64,000 nt of DNA from Pseudomonas sp. URMO17WK12:I11. Its GTDB lineage: Bacteria; Pseudomonadota; Gammaproteobacteria; Pseudomonadales; Pseudomonadaceae. A model generated the notes under the pieces. The model had not been told where the DNA came from and did not search any database. It saw only the letters and a list, made by a program, of their open reading frames with translations. The stretch covers positions 220,964-284,963 of the forward strand of contig NZ_VEDF01000006.1 of NCBI RefSeq assembly GCF_007677725.1. The letters run 5' to 3'. Position numbers and translations under genes: made by a program. The stretch's first letter is position 1; each line of letters opens with the position of its first letter. Positions 53,054 through 62,776 of the stretch are shown piece by piece.

Positions 53054-54051
53054 GCTGGCAGCCCCGCATGCAGTTCGGCCAACTCGCCAGCGCTGAGGAA
53101 AACCGGGTTGGTGTCGGAGCGGTACTCAAAGTCTTCGGCAACCCAGCGCCCGCTCTCGCCGGTGCGGTCCAGAGCGAAGTCGACTTCGGTGTTGTTGAAA
53201 CGGATCGATGGCACGATGGTGAAGTGATCGGCGAATTCCACCGTCATGCGCGCATCATCGAGTGGAATCATCAATTCGTGAAGCTTTTCCCCTGGGCGAA
53301 TACCGACGACTTTCTGCGGCAGGTGCCCGGCCATGCCACGCGCCAGGTCGACGATGCGGATGGATGGAATTTTCGGCACGAAGACTTCGCCGCCGTGCAT
53401 GCGCGCGAAGCTGTCGAGCACGAACTGCACGCCGTGTTCAAGGGTGATCCAGAAGCGCGTCATGCGCGGATCGGTGATCGGCAACTGATTCGCGCCGTCC
53501 TCGATCAGGCGCTTGAAGAACGGCACTACCGAGCCTCGCGAGCCTGCCACATTACCGTAGCGCACCACGGCAAAGCGCGTGTCCTGCTGCCCGGCAATGT
53601 TGTTGGCGGCCACGAACAGCTTGTCCGACAGCAGCTTGGTCGCCCCATACAGGTTGATCGGGCTGGCCGCCTTGTCGGTGGACAAGGCAACCACCTTGTG
53701 CACGCCATTCTCGATCGCCGCGGCGATGATGTTCTCGGCGCCATTGACGTTGGTGCGAATGCATTCGGTAGGGTTGTACTCGGCCGCAGGCACATGCTTG
53801 AGCGCGGCGGCGTGCACCACGTAATCGATACCGCGCATGGCCAGGCGCACGCGTTCGGCATCGCGTACATCACCCAAAAAATAGCGCATGCACGGCGCGT
53901 TGAAGCATTGCTGCATTTCGTACTGCTTGAGCTCGTCGCGCGAGAACACCACCACCCGCCGCGGCCGGTAGTTTTGCAGCAGCCGTTCGATGAAGCGCCG
54001 GCCGAACGAGCCGGTGCCTCCGGATATGAAAATGGACTTGTCGTCGAACAT
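53050..54051 (-). CDS. pseB: UDP-GlcNAc 4,6-dehydratase (inverting) PseB
   Basis: The 333-aa short-chain dehydrogenase has its Rossmann motif in IFISGGTGSFGRRFIERLL and the catalytic segment STDKAASPINLYGATKLLSD. It makes the first committed intermediate of pseudaminic acid from UDP-GlcNAc. It heads the pseBCFGI run, in which the genes overlap or are separated by 2 bases, with a 232-bp gap upstream. Confidence 0.95.
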   Translation of the reverse strand: MFDDKSIFISGGTGSFGRRFIERLLQNYRPRRVVVFSRDELKQYEMQQCFNAPCMRYFLGDVRDAERVRLAMRGIDYVVHAAALKHVPAAEYNPTECIRTNVNGAENIIAAAIENGVHKVVALSTDKAASPINLYGATKLLSDKLFVAANNIAGQQDTRFAVVRYGNVAGSRGSVVPFFKRLIEDGANQLPITDPRMTRFWITLEHGVQFVLDSFARMHGGEVFVPKIPSIRIVDLARGMAGHLPQKVVGIRPGEKLHELMIPLDDARMTVEFADHFTIVPSIRFNNTEVDFALDRTGESGRWVAEDFEYRSDTNPVFLSAGELAELHAGLPA

Positions 54052-54255
54052 AGGTCGATCCTAGGGCTGCGCCGGCGACTGCTGGGCATGCGCGGTAACA
54101 GGGTCAGGCGGGCGCGCAGCGTCTACAAATTTCTGACTCGCGGCCCTGATTGCAGGCTCGAAGCAAGATACAGGCCATAGCGCCTTGGGAAGTTCCCAGG
54201 GGTTGCTGGCAAGCCGCGAGCCCAAGCAGGCGCGGGCATCGCCTGGTGGAAGCGT

Positions 54256-54273
54256 GGGGGCGCTTTGGCCCCC
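54256..54273 (-). terminator. Hairpin after the three-module glycosyltransferase gene
   Basis: GGGGGC and GCCCCC form a 6-bp GC stem with a 6-base loop, 11 bp beyond the stop. There is no T run, so termination strength is uncertain. Confidence 0.45.
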
Positions 54274-54283
54274 TGTTTGCTGA

Positions 54284-57187
54284 TCAGCCGATCAGGCCGG
54301 ACCAGTCCAGCGCCGCTTGGTCAGGTAGCAGCGACAGGGGCTGGGCCGATGCTTGCCATTGTGTCGACCATTTGGCGCGCAGCGCCGCCAGGACGCCCGG
54401 CTCCGCCGGCATCGCGCCGTGGTGGATGACCTGCACCTGCGGCGTCCAGACCGTCAGCAGACCGGCTGCGCCGGCTTTCAGGCACAGGTCGACATCGGCG
54501 AAGGCGTGGGCGAAGTGCTGTTCGTCCAGTCCCTCCAAGGCCTGGAACAGTTCTTTGCGAATCATCATGCAAACGCCGGAAACCGCTGCGCGGTTCTGTT
54601 CGACCGTCAGGCTGTTCAGGTAGCCCGGGGCGTCCGCCGGCTCGCCGGCGTTGGCCGCAACCACACCCGCTTGCGCATCCAGTACCAGCCCGGCCTGGCT
54701 GAGCTTGCCCTCGGCGCTGAGCAACTTGGCGCCGACCACGCCGACTTCCGGACGCTGCGCCTGGTTGAGCAGCGCCTCGAGCCAGTTGGCGTTGACCACC
54801 TCGGTATCGGTTGCCAGCAACACCAGGTAATCGCCCTCGGCCTGGGCCGCCGCGGCGTTGTACAGGGCCGCTGGGCTCAGCCGTTCGGCACTGTGCAGCA
54901 CACGCACCTTACCGCCGCGCTGCTGTTGCTGGGCCAGCCAGGTGCGCTGCGCGGGCGACTGGCTGGCGTTGTCGACGATCAACACTTCAAAGCGCGCGTA
55001 GCGCGTGCGTTGCAGGATGCTGGTCAGGCAGCGCTGCACGGCGTCGAGGTCGTCCTCGCTCGGCAGCACGATGCTCACCAGCGGGCGTGCCACGTGCCGG
55101 TAGTCGATGCGCAACGTGCCGGGCACGGGCGCGCTGACCTGCGCCTTGTAGCCGCGGCTGGCCAGATGCCGACTCAGTGCCTGACGCGCCTGCTCGCTGG
55201 CCTGCGCCTGCGGTGCCTGGGTGATCAGCAACGGCTCGTCGAGGTGCGCCAGGCCGTTCAAGCCGCCGCTTTCGATCAGCCGCAGCAGCAACTCGAACTC
55301 CAGCGCCTCGGGGTACAGCGGGTCGAAGCCGCCGGCAGCGACCAGCACTTCGCGGCGCAGCAGCCAGTGACGGGCCATCAGTGCAGGGTTGCTTTGCAGC
55401 AGGTCGAGGTTCACGCCTGGGCGCAGCAGCTCGCGCCAGACACCATCGGCCTGCTGCTGGATTTCATCGACCGCCACTGCCCGGCACTCAGGGGCGTTGA
55501 GCAGTTCGAGGCCGGCGCGCAACAGGCCGGTGGCGGTGAAGCGATCACCTGCCTCGGCCAGCAGCAGCCAGTCGCAGGACGACTGCCGAGCCAGCTGGTT
55601 GATGTGTTCGACATAGTCCTCGCGGCTGACCTTGATGAAATGCAAGGTGTTGTGCAGGGCCGTGGCCAAAGGCGGCTCACCGGTGGTGAACACGACAATG
55701 CGAAACGCCTTGCCGAGCCCGCCCAGCAAGCTGTCGAAGGTGTCCTGCAGCGCCGCCTGATCGTCATTCAGGTCCAGCAGCAGAATGCCGAACTGTGGCC
55801 CCCCCTGATGCAGCGCCAGGTGCGCGTCGAGCGCGGCCTGCACTTGGGTATCTGGCTTGCGCGCTTGCAGCCAGTCGAGCAGACGCCCCGAAGGCATGCT
55901 GCCGAGCAACTGTCGCCCGCTCTGCAGCGAGAGCGCTTCAAGCCGCGCCAGCCAGGCGAACAGCGCCTCGCTGTCCTGATGCTCGCCCTGCTCGCCCAAG
56001 TGCTCGGCCAGACGCCGCACCACATCACGATTGAATGCATTGAGTTCGAGCGCCGTCCATAGACGCGAGCCTACGGTGCCCGGGGTGTCGTTGACCTGCG
56101 CTTGCAGCAACTGCACCTGACGCAGCAGCAGCGGCTCCAGGCGCTGCAGTTGCAGGCGCCCGGCCGGCATGGCGTGAATGAGAAATTCAAACGCGCTGAG
56201 CTTATCGAAGAATGCCTGGTTGTAGAACGGCATTTCCACATACTGCGCTGGCTCGAAGGTCCGCAGCGGCGGCTTCAGCGGGTCGGTCCACTTCGAGCCC
56301 CAGACCAGCTCCAGGGTCAGCGCCCGGCGCTGGAACAGGCTTTGCGCCATCGCCGCGAAACTGTCCAAGGCGTGCTGACGCAACTCGGCTCGATCGAGCC
56401 CTTCGATGGCGGTGGGCAAGCCAGCGAGGAACTCGGCGAACGCCTCGCGGCCCGCTACCGACTTGGCGTCGCTGAAGCTGAGCACATGGATGACTTCGGT
56501 CTTGTGTTCGGAGCTGCCGTAATTGGCTTCGCGCACCGCGTAAGGAATCGGCAGGATGCGCGCCTTGGCATTGGCCAGGAGGAAGTACACATGGCCGATC
56601 TCTTGCCACTCGAAGCTGGTGCCCTCTGGCAGCAGCTCGAACCAGCGGCGCAGTAACGCGGTGCGAGTCACGGCGAAGAACGGCGGAATGAACTCGTGCA
56701 TGTAGTCCATCACCCGCTGCGCCGCGTTCGCATCGCCGTAGTCTTCACTGACTTTCTTGTCGCGCCGGTAGTAATTCACCTGCGTCGCTTCGGCCAGGTA
56801 CATCATGCTGTAGCCGTGGCACATGCCGTAGTCGGGGTTGGCGTCGAGAAAATCCAGCGACTGGTTCAAACCGTCGTGCAGCAGGAAGTCGTCGTCGGCA
56901 GCGAAGGCCATGTACGGTGTGCGCACCAGGCTCACGCCGTGGCTGAGCTTGGCCTGAAAGCCCAGGTAGGAGAACTGCGGCAGGTGCAGGTATTGGACCT
57001 CTGGAAACTGCGCGGCAATGCTGGCGGCCGACTCGGTCGAGGAGTCGAGCACCAGGATCGAACACGGATAGCTGCTGTAGTACTGCAACGTGCGGCGCAG
57101 GAACGCCGGACGATTGTGCGTCATCAGCACCAGCGTGAATCGCTCGCGCAGCGCCATTGCCTGACCTGACTGGATATTGCCTTGCAT
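54284..57187 (-). CDS. Three-module family-2-type glycosyltransferase, likely flagellin glycan extension
   Basis: The protein has 967 aa from the ATG at 57187, with GGGGAAGAG upstream; the frame continues to a TTG at 57226. Module 1 (about 10-280) is GT-A-like (FTLVLMTHNRPAFLRRTLQY, then DDDF near residue 97). Module 2 (about 463-690) looks degenerate (QFGILLLDLNDDQAALQDTF, then LLRREVLVAAGGFDPLYPEA). Module 3 (about 700-940) is a typical GT2 (PLVSIVLPSEDDLDAVQRCL, then VLIVDNASQS, then AFADVDLCLKA). Size and architecture recall the Fgt proteins of P. syringae. It probably adds sugars to the flagellin glycan; the exact linkages are unknown. Confidence 0.75.
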   Translation of the reverse strand: MQGNIQSGQAMALRERFTLVLMTHNRPAFLRRTLQYYSSYPCSILVLDSSTESAASIAAQFPEVQYLHLPQFSYLGFQAKLSHGVSLVRTPYMAFAADDDFLLHDGLNQSLDFLDANPDYGMCHGYSMMYLAEATQVNYYRRDKKVSEDYGDANAAQRVMDYMHEFIPPFFAVTRTALLRRWFELLPEGTSFEWQEIGHVYFLLANAKARILPIPYAVREANYGSSEHKTEVIHVLSFSDAKSVAGREAFAEFLAGLPTAIEGLDRAELRQHALDSFAAMAQSLFQRRALTLELVWGSKWTDPLKPPLRTFEPAQYVEMPFYNQAFFDKLSAFEFLIHAMPAGRLQLQRLEPLLLRQVQLLQAQVNDTPGTVGSRLWTALELNAFNRDVVRRLAEHLGEQGEHQDSEALFAWLARLEALSLQSGRQLLGSMPSGRLLDWLQARKPDTQVQAALDAHLALHQGGPQFGILLLDLNDDQAALQDTFDSLLGGLGKAFRIVVFTTGEPPLATALHNTLHFIKVSREDYVEHINQLARQSSCDWLLLAEAGDRFTATGLLRAGLELLNAPECRAVAVDEIQQQADGVWRELLRPGVNLDLLQSNPALMARHWLLRREVLVAAGGFDPLYPEALEFELLLRLIESGGLNGLAHLDEPLLITQAPQAQASEQARQALSRHLASRGYKAQVSAPVPGTLRIDYRHVARPLVSIVLPSEDDLDAVQRCLTSILQRTRYARFEVLIVDNASQSPAQRTWLAQQQQRGGKVRVLHSAERLSPAALYNAAAAQAEGDYLVLLATDTEVVNANWLEALLNQAQRPEVGVVGAKLLSAEGKLSQAGLVLDAQAGVVAANAGEPADAPGYLNSLTVEQNRAAVSGVCMMIRKELFQALEGLDEQHFAHAFADVDLCLKAGAAGLLTVWTPQVQVIHHGAMPAEPGVLAALRAKWSTQWQASAQPLSLLPDQAALDWSGLIG

Positions 57188-57238
57188 ACTCTTCCCCACC
57201 ACCGGCGTTGCCGCCAACAAATTCAACTCAGTGAATGC

Positions 57239-57973
57239 TCAACGAACCCGGCGCAGGTAGCCGTCCGGCGCCACGGTGACCAACAGCTTGTGCTGCAACT
57301 GATAGTCGATCTCGAAGCTGTCATCGCCCTTGAGGTATTCCCAGACCGCGGTCTTCGGGTTGTCGCCATGGCCCCATGGGCGGTCCGGGAAGAAGTCCGC
57401 CGGCATGTCCTCGACCACGGTGTCCATCACCACGCAGTAGCTGCCCACGCTTACCAGCGGCGCATACAGCTGCAGCTCCTTGAGCACGTGAGCGTGGGTA
57501 TGGTTGGAGTCGAGCACCACGATGACCTTCTTGCCCGCCGCCATGGCCTGGACTTGAGCGGCAATGCCGGCATCGATGCTCGAGCCTTCGATCATGCGCA
57601 CACGCTTGCTCATCGGGTGCGCCTCGATGGCTTCGCGGTTGTGCGGGCGAATGTCGATGTCGATGCCCAGCACTTCGCCGTGCCCCTGCAGTTCCAGCAG
57701 CGAGGCGTAGTACAGGATCGAGCCGCCATGGGCGATGCCGCACTCGATGATCAGGTCCGGCTTGACCTGCCAGACGATTTCCTGCATGGCCATCATGTCC
57801 TGGGGCAGCTGAATGATCGGGCGGCCCATCCAGGAAAAGTGATAGGTGTATTTGTGCGCCGCGGACTGGTTGAAGAAGTCCCGGGCCACATGCTGCAGCG
57901 CCTGGTCTTCACCTTGGGCGGCAATTTGCGCGGAGCATTCGGCTTGGAAAGCCTGGATCGGCGAGTCGGTCAT
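57239..57973 (-). CDS. Cephalosporin hydroxylase (CmcI)-family methyltransferase
   Basis: This 244-aa CmcI-like protein has a Rossmann SAM-binding core (DLIIECGIAHGGSILYYASL, then VLGIDIDIRPHNREAI, then VIVVLDSNHTHAHVLKELQL, then VVMDTVVEDMP). Despite the family name, members often act as O-methyltransferases in polysaccharide clusters. Its ATG overlaps the stop of the next upstream gene (ATGA). It likely decorates the CDP-derived sugar or the finished glycan. Confidence 0.8.
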   Translation of the reverse strand: MTDSPIQAFQAECSAQIAAQGEDQALQHVARDFFNQSAAHKYTYHFSWMGRPIIQLPQDMMAMQEIVWQVKPDLIIECGIAHGGSILYYASLLELQGHGEVLGIDIDIRPHNREAIEAHPMSKRVRMIEGSSIDAGIAAQVQAMAAGKKVIVVLDSNHTHAHVLKELQLYAPLVSVGSYCVVMDTVVEDMPADFFPDRPWGHGDNPKTAVWEYLKGDDSFEIDYQLQHKLLVTVAPDGYLRRVR

Positions 57974-59064
57974 TGTGCGGTCTCGGTTGGCAGGTGGGTG
58001 AAATCGGCGCTGTCGACGGCGTGGTAGGTGAAACGCCCGTCGGTCATGCGGCGGATTTCCTCGAGGTAGTTGGAATTCATCACGAACAGGTGCGCGCCGG
58101 CCGGCAGAGCGTCGAGCGCCTGCTCGGGCGAGCTGACGCGGGCGCCGCTCAGCGGCAGGTAGCGGCCCTGCTTGGCCGGGTTGATGTCGATCACCCAGTC
58201 CACCGACGCGCCGGCCCGTTGCAGGAACAGCGAATAGATGACGCCCTTGGACGAGGCGCCCCAGATCGCCGTGCCACGTTCGCCAGCACTGCGGACGATG
58301 GCCACGGCCTGTTCGAGGCTGGCGCTGAAGTCGTCTGGCAAGCTCAGTGCCGGCACCGGCTGCAAGGTGCTGCGCAGGCTGGACAGGTCGGCGACGACGT
58401 ACAGGTACTGGCCGTCGAACAGGTGTCCGGCTTCGGCGACCTGGCCGAACATGCGGCGCAGGTCGTCCAGGCGGAAGTAATTGACGTGCTCGTAGAACAG
58501 GTCGAACCAGGCCTTGTGCGTGATGATCCAGTCCAGGCACGGCACCTCGATGTAGATCTGCCCGCTACCGCCGTTGGCATCGGCGATGGCGGCCAGAAAC
58601 GCGAGCGGGTCCTGGATGTGCTCGAGCACATGGCGCAGCACGATAGCGTCGGCGCGCCGGTTCAACTGACGGGTGAACGGCGCCTTGATCACATCCGCGC
58701 GGTCGCCTTCATAGGCCGGGTCGATACCGGTGACGGCATAGCCACGGGCGCTGAGCAGCTCGAGGAACCAGCCCTTGCCGCAGCCCACCTCGATCAGTGC
58801 CTGACCCTTGAAGTGCCGGGCGATCACACCTTCGACGTCATCCAGATGGCGCTGGAAACGGCCTGAATGGCCCTGCTCGTTCTGATAATCGCTGTCATAG
58901 CTGAGCTTGGCGGGGTCGAAGGCATCGTTGTAGATCAGCCCGGTACGACTGTCTTGCACCAGACGCATGTCGGCGCTGGCCGAGGCGCGTGCACTGGCAG
59001 CGTCGGCGAAGGTACGGTTCTGCAACACCGGCAATCCGGTGGCGCGGTAGAGCTCACGCTTCAT
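57970..59064 (-). CDS. SAM-dependent methyltransferase with C-methyltransferase-type C-terminal domain
   Basis: The protein has 364 aa from the ATG at 59064, which overlaps the end of the epimerase gene by 11 bases. The SAM motif is ALIEVGCGKGWFLELLSARG, with LRHVLEHIQDPLAFL downstream. The C-terminal part (IWGASSKGVIYSLFLQRAG, then VIDINPAKQGRYLPL) matches the C-terminal domain of sugar C-methyltransferases. It lacks the N-terminal Cys-rich zinc site found in its paralog at 59917-61140, so its substrate and product probably differ. Confidence 0.8.
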   Translation of the reverse strand: MKRELYRATGLPVLQNRTFADAASARASASADMRLVQDSRTGLIYNDAFDPAKLSYDSDYQNEQGHSGRFQRHLDDVEGVIARHFKGQALIEVGCGKGWFLELLSARGYAVTGIDPAYEGDRADVIKAPFTRQLNRRADAIVLRHVLEHIQDPLAFLAAIADANGGSGQIYIEVPCLDWIITHKAWFDLFYEHVNYFRLDDLRRMFGQVAEAGHLFDGQYLYVVADLSSLRSTLQPVPALSLPDDFSASLEQAVAIVRSAGERGTAIWGASSKGVIYSLFLQRAGASVDWVIDINPAKQGRYLPLSGARVSSPEQALDALPAGAHLFVMNSNYLEEIRRMTDGRFTYHAVDSADFTHLPTETAQ

Positions 59065-59920
59065 CAGACACTCCCAGCACAGCGCGCAAGCGGCGCGCGT
59101 CACCCCAGAACGCCATGGGTTCGTGGGTCGGATACGGGTAATGGCCCAGGTTCAGGTCGATTTGCGCACCACGCCTGGCGACATGCGCCTCGACCAGGCT
59201 GCGCACGGCAGTCGGCTGGCCGCTGCAGCAGTTGAGCACACCGCTGAAGTGGTCGCGCTCAAGCACCCTGACCAGGTAATCGGCAGCGGTTTCGATGGGC
59301 AGAAAATCGCGCAGTTGCTCGCCAGCGGACATGTCGAAGCGCCGCTGCCCAGCATCGATCGCCCGGTCCAGCGCCGCCAGCAGGCTGTTGCGGTTCTGTC
59401 CGGGGCCATACACATAGAACAAGCGCAGCCACTGCAAGGCGAAAGGCTGCTGGCGCGCCAGGCATTCGAGGAACAGCCGCAGGCTGTGCTTGGCCAGGCC
59501 GTAAGGGTTGCTCGGCTGGCACAGCCGCGATTCCTCCAGCGCGCCATCGAGCAGGCCATATTCCAGGCACGTGCCACTGACCTGCACGCGCGCCACGCCG
59601 CTGCGCACCACCGCCTGGATGAAGCGGTAATCGGCCATCAGGTTGTGCTCAACGTGGAACAAGCCCTGGTAGTTGGGCAAACCGGGCCAAGCCAGGTGCA
59701 CCAGCGCATCGATGCCGCGGCACAGCGCGGCGACGTTCAAGTCTGGGTCATGCACATCGGCGCTGACGAACTCGACCTTCGCGAACCAGGGCAGCGCCCG
59801 CGCCGCCTGCAGATCACGCGCCAGCGCCCGCACGCGATGCCCCCGGGCGAGCAAGGCGGCGACCAGGTGCCGACCGACGAACCCGGTGGCGCCGCTGACC
59901 AGTACGTGCAGGCCGTTCAC
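59054..59920 (-). CDS. NAD-dependent epimerase/dehydratase, probable 4-ketoreductase
   Basis: The protein has 288 aa from the GTG at 59920, which overlaps the upstream stop (GTGA). It is an extended SDR with the motif LHVLVSGATGFVGRHLVAAL, Ser/Thr in VQVSGTCLEYG and the YxxxK pair in NPYGLAKHSL. After dehydration, epimerisation and C-methylation, a 4-keto reduction is needed to finish the CDP-sugar, and this is the only candidate in the operon. The exact reaction is inference. Confidence 0.85.
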   Translation of the reverse strand: MNGLHVLVSGATGFVGRHLVAALLARGHRVRALARDLQAARALPWFAKVEFVSADVHDPDLNVAALCRGIDALVHLAWPGLPNYQGLFHVEHNLMADYRFIQAVVRSGVARVQVSGTCLEYGLLDGALEESRLCQPSNPYGLAKHSLRLFLECLARQQPFALQWLRLFYVYGPGQNRNSLLAALDRAIDAGQRRFDMSAGEQLRDFLPIETAADYLVRVLERDHFSGVLNCCSGQPTAVRSLVEAHVARRGAQIDLNLGHYPYPTHEPMAFWGDARRLRAVLGVSDEA

Positions 59921-61140
59921 AGGACGGTCAACTGTGGCACGGCGATGACGAAGCGCGCGCCCCATTCACGCACGTGTGCTTGCTGCTCACTGACCTCTGC
60001 GAGCAGGTTCCAGGGCAGCACCAGCACGTAATCAGGCCGCTCAGCGGCCAGCCGCTCGGGCGCCACCACCGGGATACGGCTGCCGGGCAGGAACTTGCCC
60101 TGCTTGTGCGGGTTGGCGTCAGCCACCCAGGCCAGCAGGTCAGGCTTGACCCCGGCGTAGTTGAACAGCGTGTTGCCCTTGGCGGCCGCACCGTAGCCGA
60201 CCACGCGCTTGCCCTCGGCCTTGGCTTGCAGCAGGAAGCCCAGCAATTGCTGCTTGATGCGCTCGGCGGCTGGCGCCAGGCTGCGGTAGAACGCAGGCGT
60301 GCTCACCCCGGCCCGCTGCTCGCTGGCAAGCAGATCGGCGACGCTGGGGTGGCGCGCCTGCGGGCCGCCGGCACATTGCACGAACACGCGCAGTGAGCCG
60401 CCGTGGGTCGGCAACTGACTGACATCGAAGATCTCCAGGCCGTTACGCCGGCACAGGGTGTCGACGGCGGTCAACGACAGGTAGGAGTAATGCTCGTGGT
60501 AGAGGGTGTCGAACTGGTGCTCGGCGATCAGCCGCAACAGGTGCGGAAACTCGAACGTGGCGACGCCGTCAGCCTTGAGCAGAGTACTGAAGCCGCGCAG
60601 AAAATCGTTGATGTCCGGTACGTGCGCCAATACGTTGTTGGCCACCATCAGATCAGCCGCCCAGCCCTCCTCGCGCAATGCTTCGGCGCTCTGCTGCCCA
60701 AAGAACGCTTCGCGGATCTGCAAGCCCTTGTCGCGCGCTGCCTGGGCGGTGCTGCGGGTGGGCTCGACGCCCAGGCACGGGATGCCGCGCTCGGCCACGT
60801 ACTGCAGCAGGTAGCCGTCGTTGGCGGCGATCTCCACCACCCGGCTGGCGGCATCGAGGCCGAAGCGCTCGACCATCTGCGCGACGTAATCGCGGGCATG
60901 GGCCAGCCATGAGCTGGAGTAGGAACTGAAATAGGCGTAGTCGGCGTCGAACAGCGCATCGGCGCGGGTGTAGTCCTCGGTCTGCACCAGCCAGCACTGC
61001 TCGCACACGGCCACTTTCAACGGTACCCAGGCCTCGGCCATGGCCAGTTGTTCGGGGCGCAGGTAGGCGTTGGAGGGCGGCGCGGTGCCCAGGTCGATCA
61101 AGGGCAGGCTCAGGCAGGTACCACAGCCACGGCAGTTCAT
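59917..61140 (-). CDS. Sugar C-methyltransferase (zinc-binding N-domain type)
   Basis: The protein has 407 aa from the ATG at 61140. The N-terminal Cys motifs (MNCRGCGTC, then VCEQCWLVQTEDY) match the putative zinc-binding domain of TylCIII/NovU-type C-methyltransferases. The SAM domain (VVEIAANDGYLLQYVAERG) and the C-terminal domain (RVVGYGAAAKGNTLFNYAG) follow. Such enzymes methylate C3 of 4-keto-6-deoxy sugars. It is coupled on both sides (ATGA and GTGA). Confidence 0.88.
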   Translation of the reverse strand: MNCRGCGTCLSLPLIDLGTAPPSNAYLRPEQLAMAEAWVPLKVAVCEQCWLVQTEDYTRADALFDADYAYFSSYSSSWLAHARDYVAQMVERFGLDAASRVVEIAANDGYLLQYVAERGIPCLGVEPTRSTAQAARDKGLQIREAFFGQQSAEALREEGWAADLMVANNVLAHVPDINDFLRGFSTLLKADGVATFEFPHLLRLIAEHQFDTLYHEHYSYLSLTAVDTLCRRNGLEIFDVSQLPTHGGSLRVFVQCAGGPQARHPSVADLLASEQRAGVSTPAFYRSLAPAAERIKQQLLGFLLQAKAEGKRVVGYGAAAKGNTLFNYAGVKPDLLAWVADANPHKQGKFLPGSRIPVVAPERLAAERPDYVLVLPWNLLAEVSEQQAHVREWGARFVIAVPQLTVL

Positions 61141-61697
61141 GGACGCACTCCGGTAAACGAGGGTTCGAGCCAGGGATGCTGGGCGTCCCTGGCTGACAGA
61201 TTCTTGACAGGCAGCGGCCAATCGATGGCCAGTCGCGGATCATGCGCCGACAAGCCGCCCTCGCGGCCGGGGGCGTAATCGGCGCTGTGCAGGTAAAGCA
61301 GTTCGGCCTCGCTGCCGAGCACCTGGAAGCCGTGGGCGAAGCCTGCCGGGATCAACAGGCTGCGGCCATCGCCTGCGCGCAAGTGTTCGGCGTGCCAATG
61401 CAGAAAGGTCGGCGAACCCTCGCGCAGGTCAACCGCGACATCCCACACCTCACCGCGCAAGCAGGTGATCAGCTTGGCCTCCGGTGTATCCCCCAATTGA
61501 TAGTGCAGACCGCGCACACTGCCCTGGCCGATGGTATGGGAATGGTTGATCTGGCGCACATGAAACGGCGCATCCAGCCCGCCCAGGCGGGTTTCGCAGA
61601 ACAGCCGGGCGAACTGGCCGCGGGCATCGCCGTGGCGCTTGTGCTGCAGGCTGAACAGGCCAGCGAGGGGCAACGCGTGCAAAAGCAGATCGGTCAC
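61137..61697 (-). CDS. dTDP-4-dehydrorhamnose 3,5-epimerase (RmlC)-like epimerase
   Basis: The protein has 186 aa from the GTG at 61697, overlapping the upstream stop (GTGA). It is an RmlC-type cupin with the catalytic His in GSVRGLHYQLG, then LRGEVWDVAVDLREGSPTF and LLIPAGFAHGFQVLGSEA. Placed between a CDP-glucose dehydratase and a C-methyltransferase, it probably epimerises C3 and/or C5 of CDP-4-keto-6-deoxyglucose rather than the dTDP-sugar. Confidence 0.88.
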   Translation of the reverse strand: MTDLLLHALPLAGLFSLQHKRHGDARGQFARLFCETRLGGLDAPFHVRQINHSHTIGQGSVRGLHYQLGDTPEAKLITCLRGEVWDVAVDLREGSPTFLHWHAEHLRAGDGRSLLIPAGFAHGFQVLGSEAELLYLHSADYAPGREGGLSAHDPRLAIDWPLPVKNLSARDAQHPWLEPSFTGVRP

Positions 61698-62776
61698 GAG
61701 CGCCCCACATACTGGTCCAGTTGCGCGAGGCTGAAGGCGCGCATGTCGTCGCCGCGCTGCCAGGCCAGGTGCCAATCCAGGGTATGACGCAGGCAATCGT
61801 GCAGCGACCAGCGCGTGCGCCAGCCCAGCAACTGGCGAGCGCGAGCGCTGTCCAGGCGCAGCAAGCCGGCTTCATGCAGGGTGCTGGTTTCGACCTTGAG
61901 GCCGGCTGCGGCTGGCCAGAGCTCGGCCAGGTGCGCGACCACCTCGCCAACGCTGCACATGTCCTGCTCGCTGGGGCCGAAGTTCCACGCGCCGGCAAAT
62001 GCCGGACCCTCGCGGTACAGGCGTTCAGCCAATTGCAGGTAACCGGCCAGCGGTTCCAGGGCGTGCTGCCAGGGGCGCACGGCCTGGGGCAAACGCAAGG
62101 TCACCGGTTCGCCGTGCGACCAGGCCTTGAGCACATCCGGAATCAACCGGTCAGGGGCGAAATCGCCGCCGCCCAACACGTTGCCGGCGCGGGCGGTGGC
62201 CAATGCCAGGCCGTGCTCGGCGTACGCGCTGGCCGGGAAGAACGAGGCCGCGTACGACTGCGCCAGCAGCTCGCAACAGGCCTTGGAACTGCTGTACGGG
62301 TCATGCCCGCCCAGTGCTTCGTTCTCACGGTAAGGCCAGGGCCACTCTTGGTTGGCGTAGACCTTGTCGGTGGTGACCAGCACGCAGGCTTTCACGCTGC
62401 CGACCTGGCGCAACGCTTCGAGCAGGTTGAGGGTGCCCATGACGTTGCTCGAATAGGTTCCCAGCGGATCGCGGTAGCCTTCGCGCACCAGCGGCTGCGC
62501 GGCCAGGTGCAGGACGATCTCGGGTTCGGCTTCGCTCACCGTGGCAAACAGCTCGCCCAGATCGCGCAGGTCGCCGCGCACGTCGTCGATGCCCTGTCCG
62601 GCCTGCGCCAGAGCAAAGAGACTGGGCTCGGTGCCGGGGTCCAGGGCGAAGCCGGTGATCTGCGCGCCCATGGCCTGCAACCACAAGGTCAGCCAACTGC
62701 CCTTGAATCCGGTGTGGCCGGTCAGCAGGACGCGTTTGCCCTGCCAGAACGCCGGGTTCACGCCCACTGCTTCCAT
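61694..62776 (-). CDS. rfbG: CDP-glucose 4,6-dehydratase
   Basis: This 360-aa SDR enzyme has the motif [39 protein letters not shown], the YxxxK in [17 protein letters not shown], and [19 protein letters not shown], all typical of RfbG/DdhB. It converts CDP-glucose to CDP-4-keto-6-deoxyglucose. It overlaps rfbF by 19 bases. Confidence 0.95.
   Translation of the reverse strand: MEAVGVNPAFWQGKRVLLTGHTGFKGSWLTLWLQAMGAQITGFALDPGTEPSLFALAQAGQGIDDVRGDLRDLGELFATVSEAEPEIVLHLAAQPLVREGYRDPLGTYSSNVMGTLNLLEALRQVGSVKACVLVTTDKVYANQEWPWPYRENEALGGHDPYSSSKACCELLAQSYAASFFPASAYAEHGLALATARAGNVLGGGDFAPDRLIPDVLKAWSHGEPVTLRLPQAVRPWQHALEPLAGYLQLAERLYREGPAFAGAWNFGPSEQDMCSVGEVVAHLAELWPAAAGLKVETSTLHEAGLLRLDSARARQLLGWRTRWSLHDCLRHTLDWHLAWQRGDDMRAFSLAQLDQYVGRS

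Noticed and set aside
57239..57973. Beta-lactam antibiotic biosynthesis gene
   Set aside because: The cephalosporin-hydroxylase family label reflects a founding member; the context is sugar modification and no other beta-lactam genes are present.
57974..58540. Extension of the CmcI-like protein upstream of 57973
   Set aside because: The extra residues overlap the methyltransferase gene in another frame, and the ATG at 57973 forms an ATGA overlap typical of this operon.
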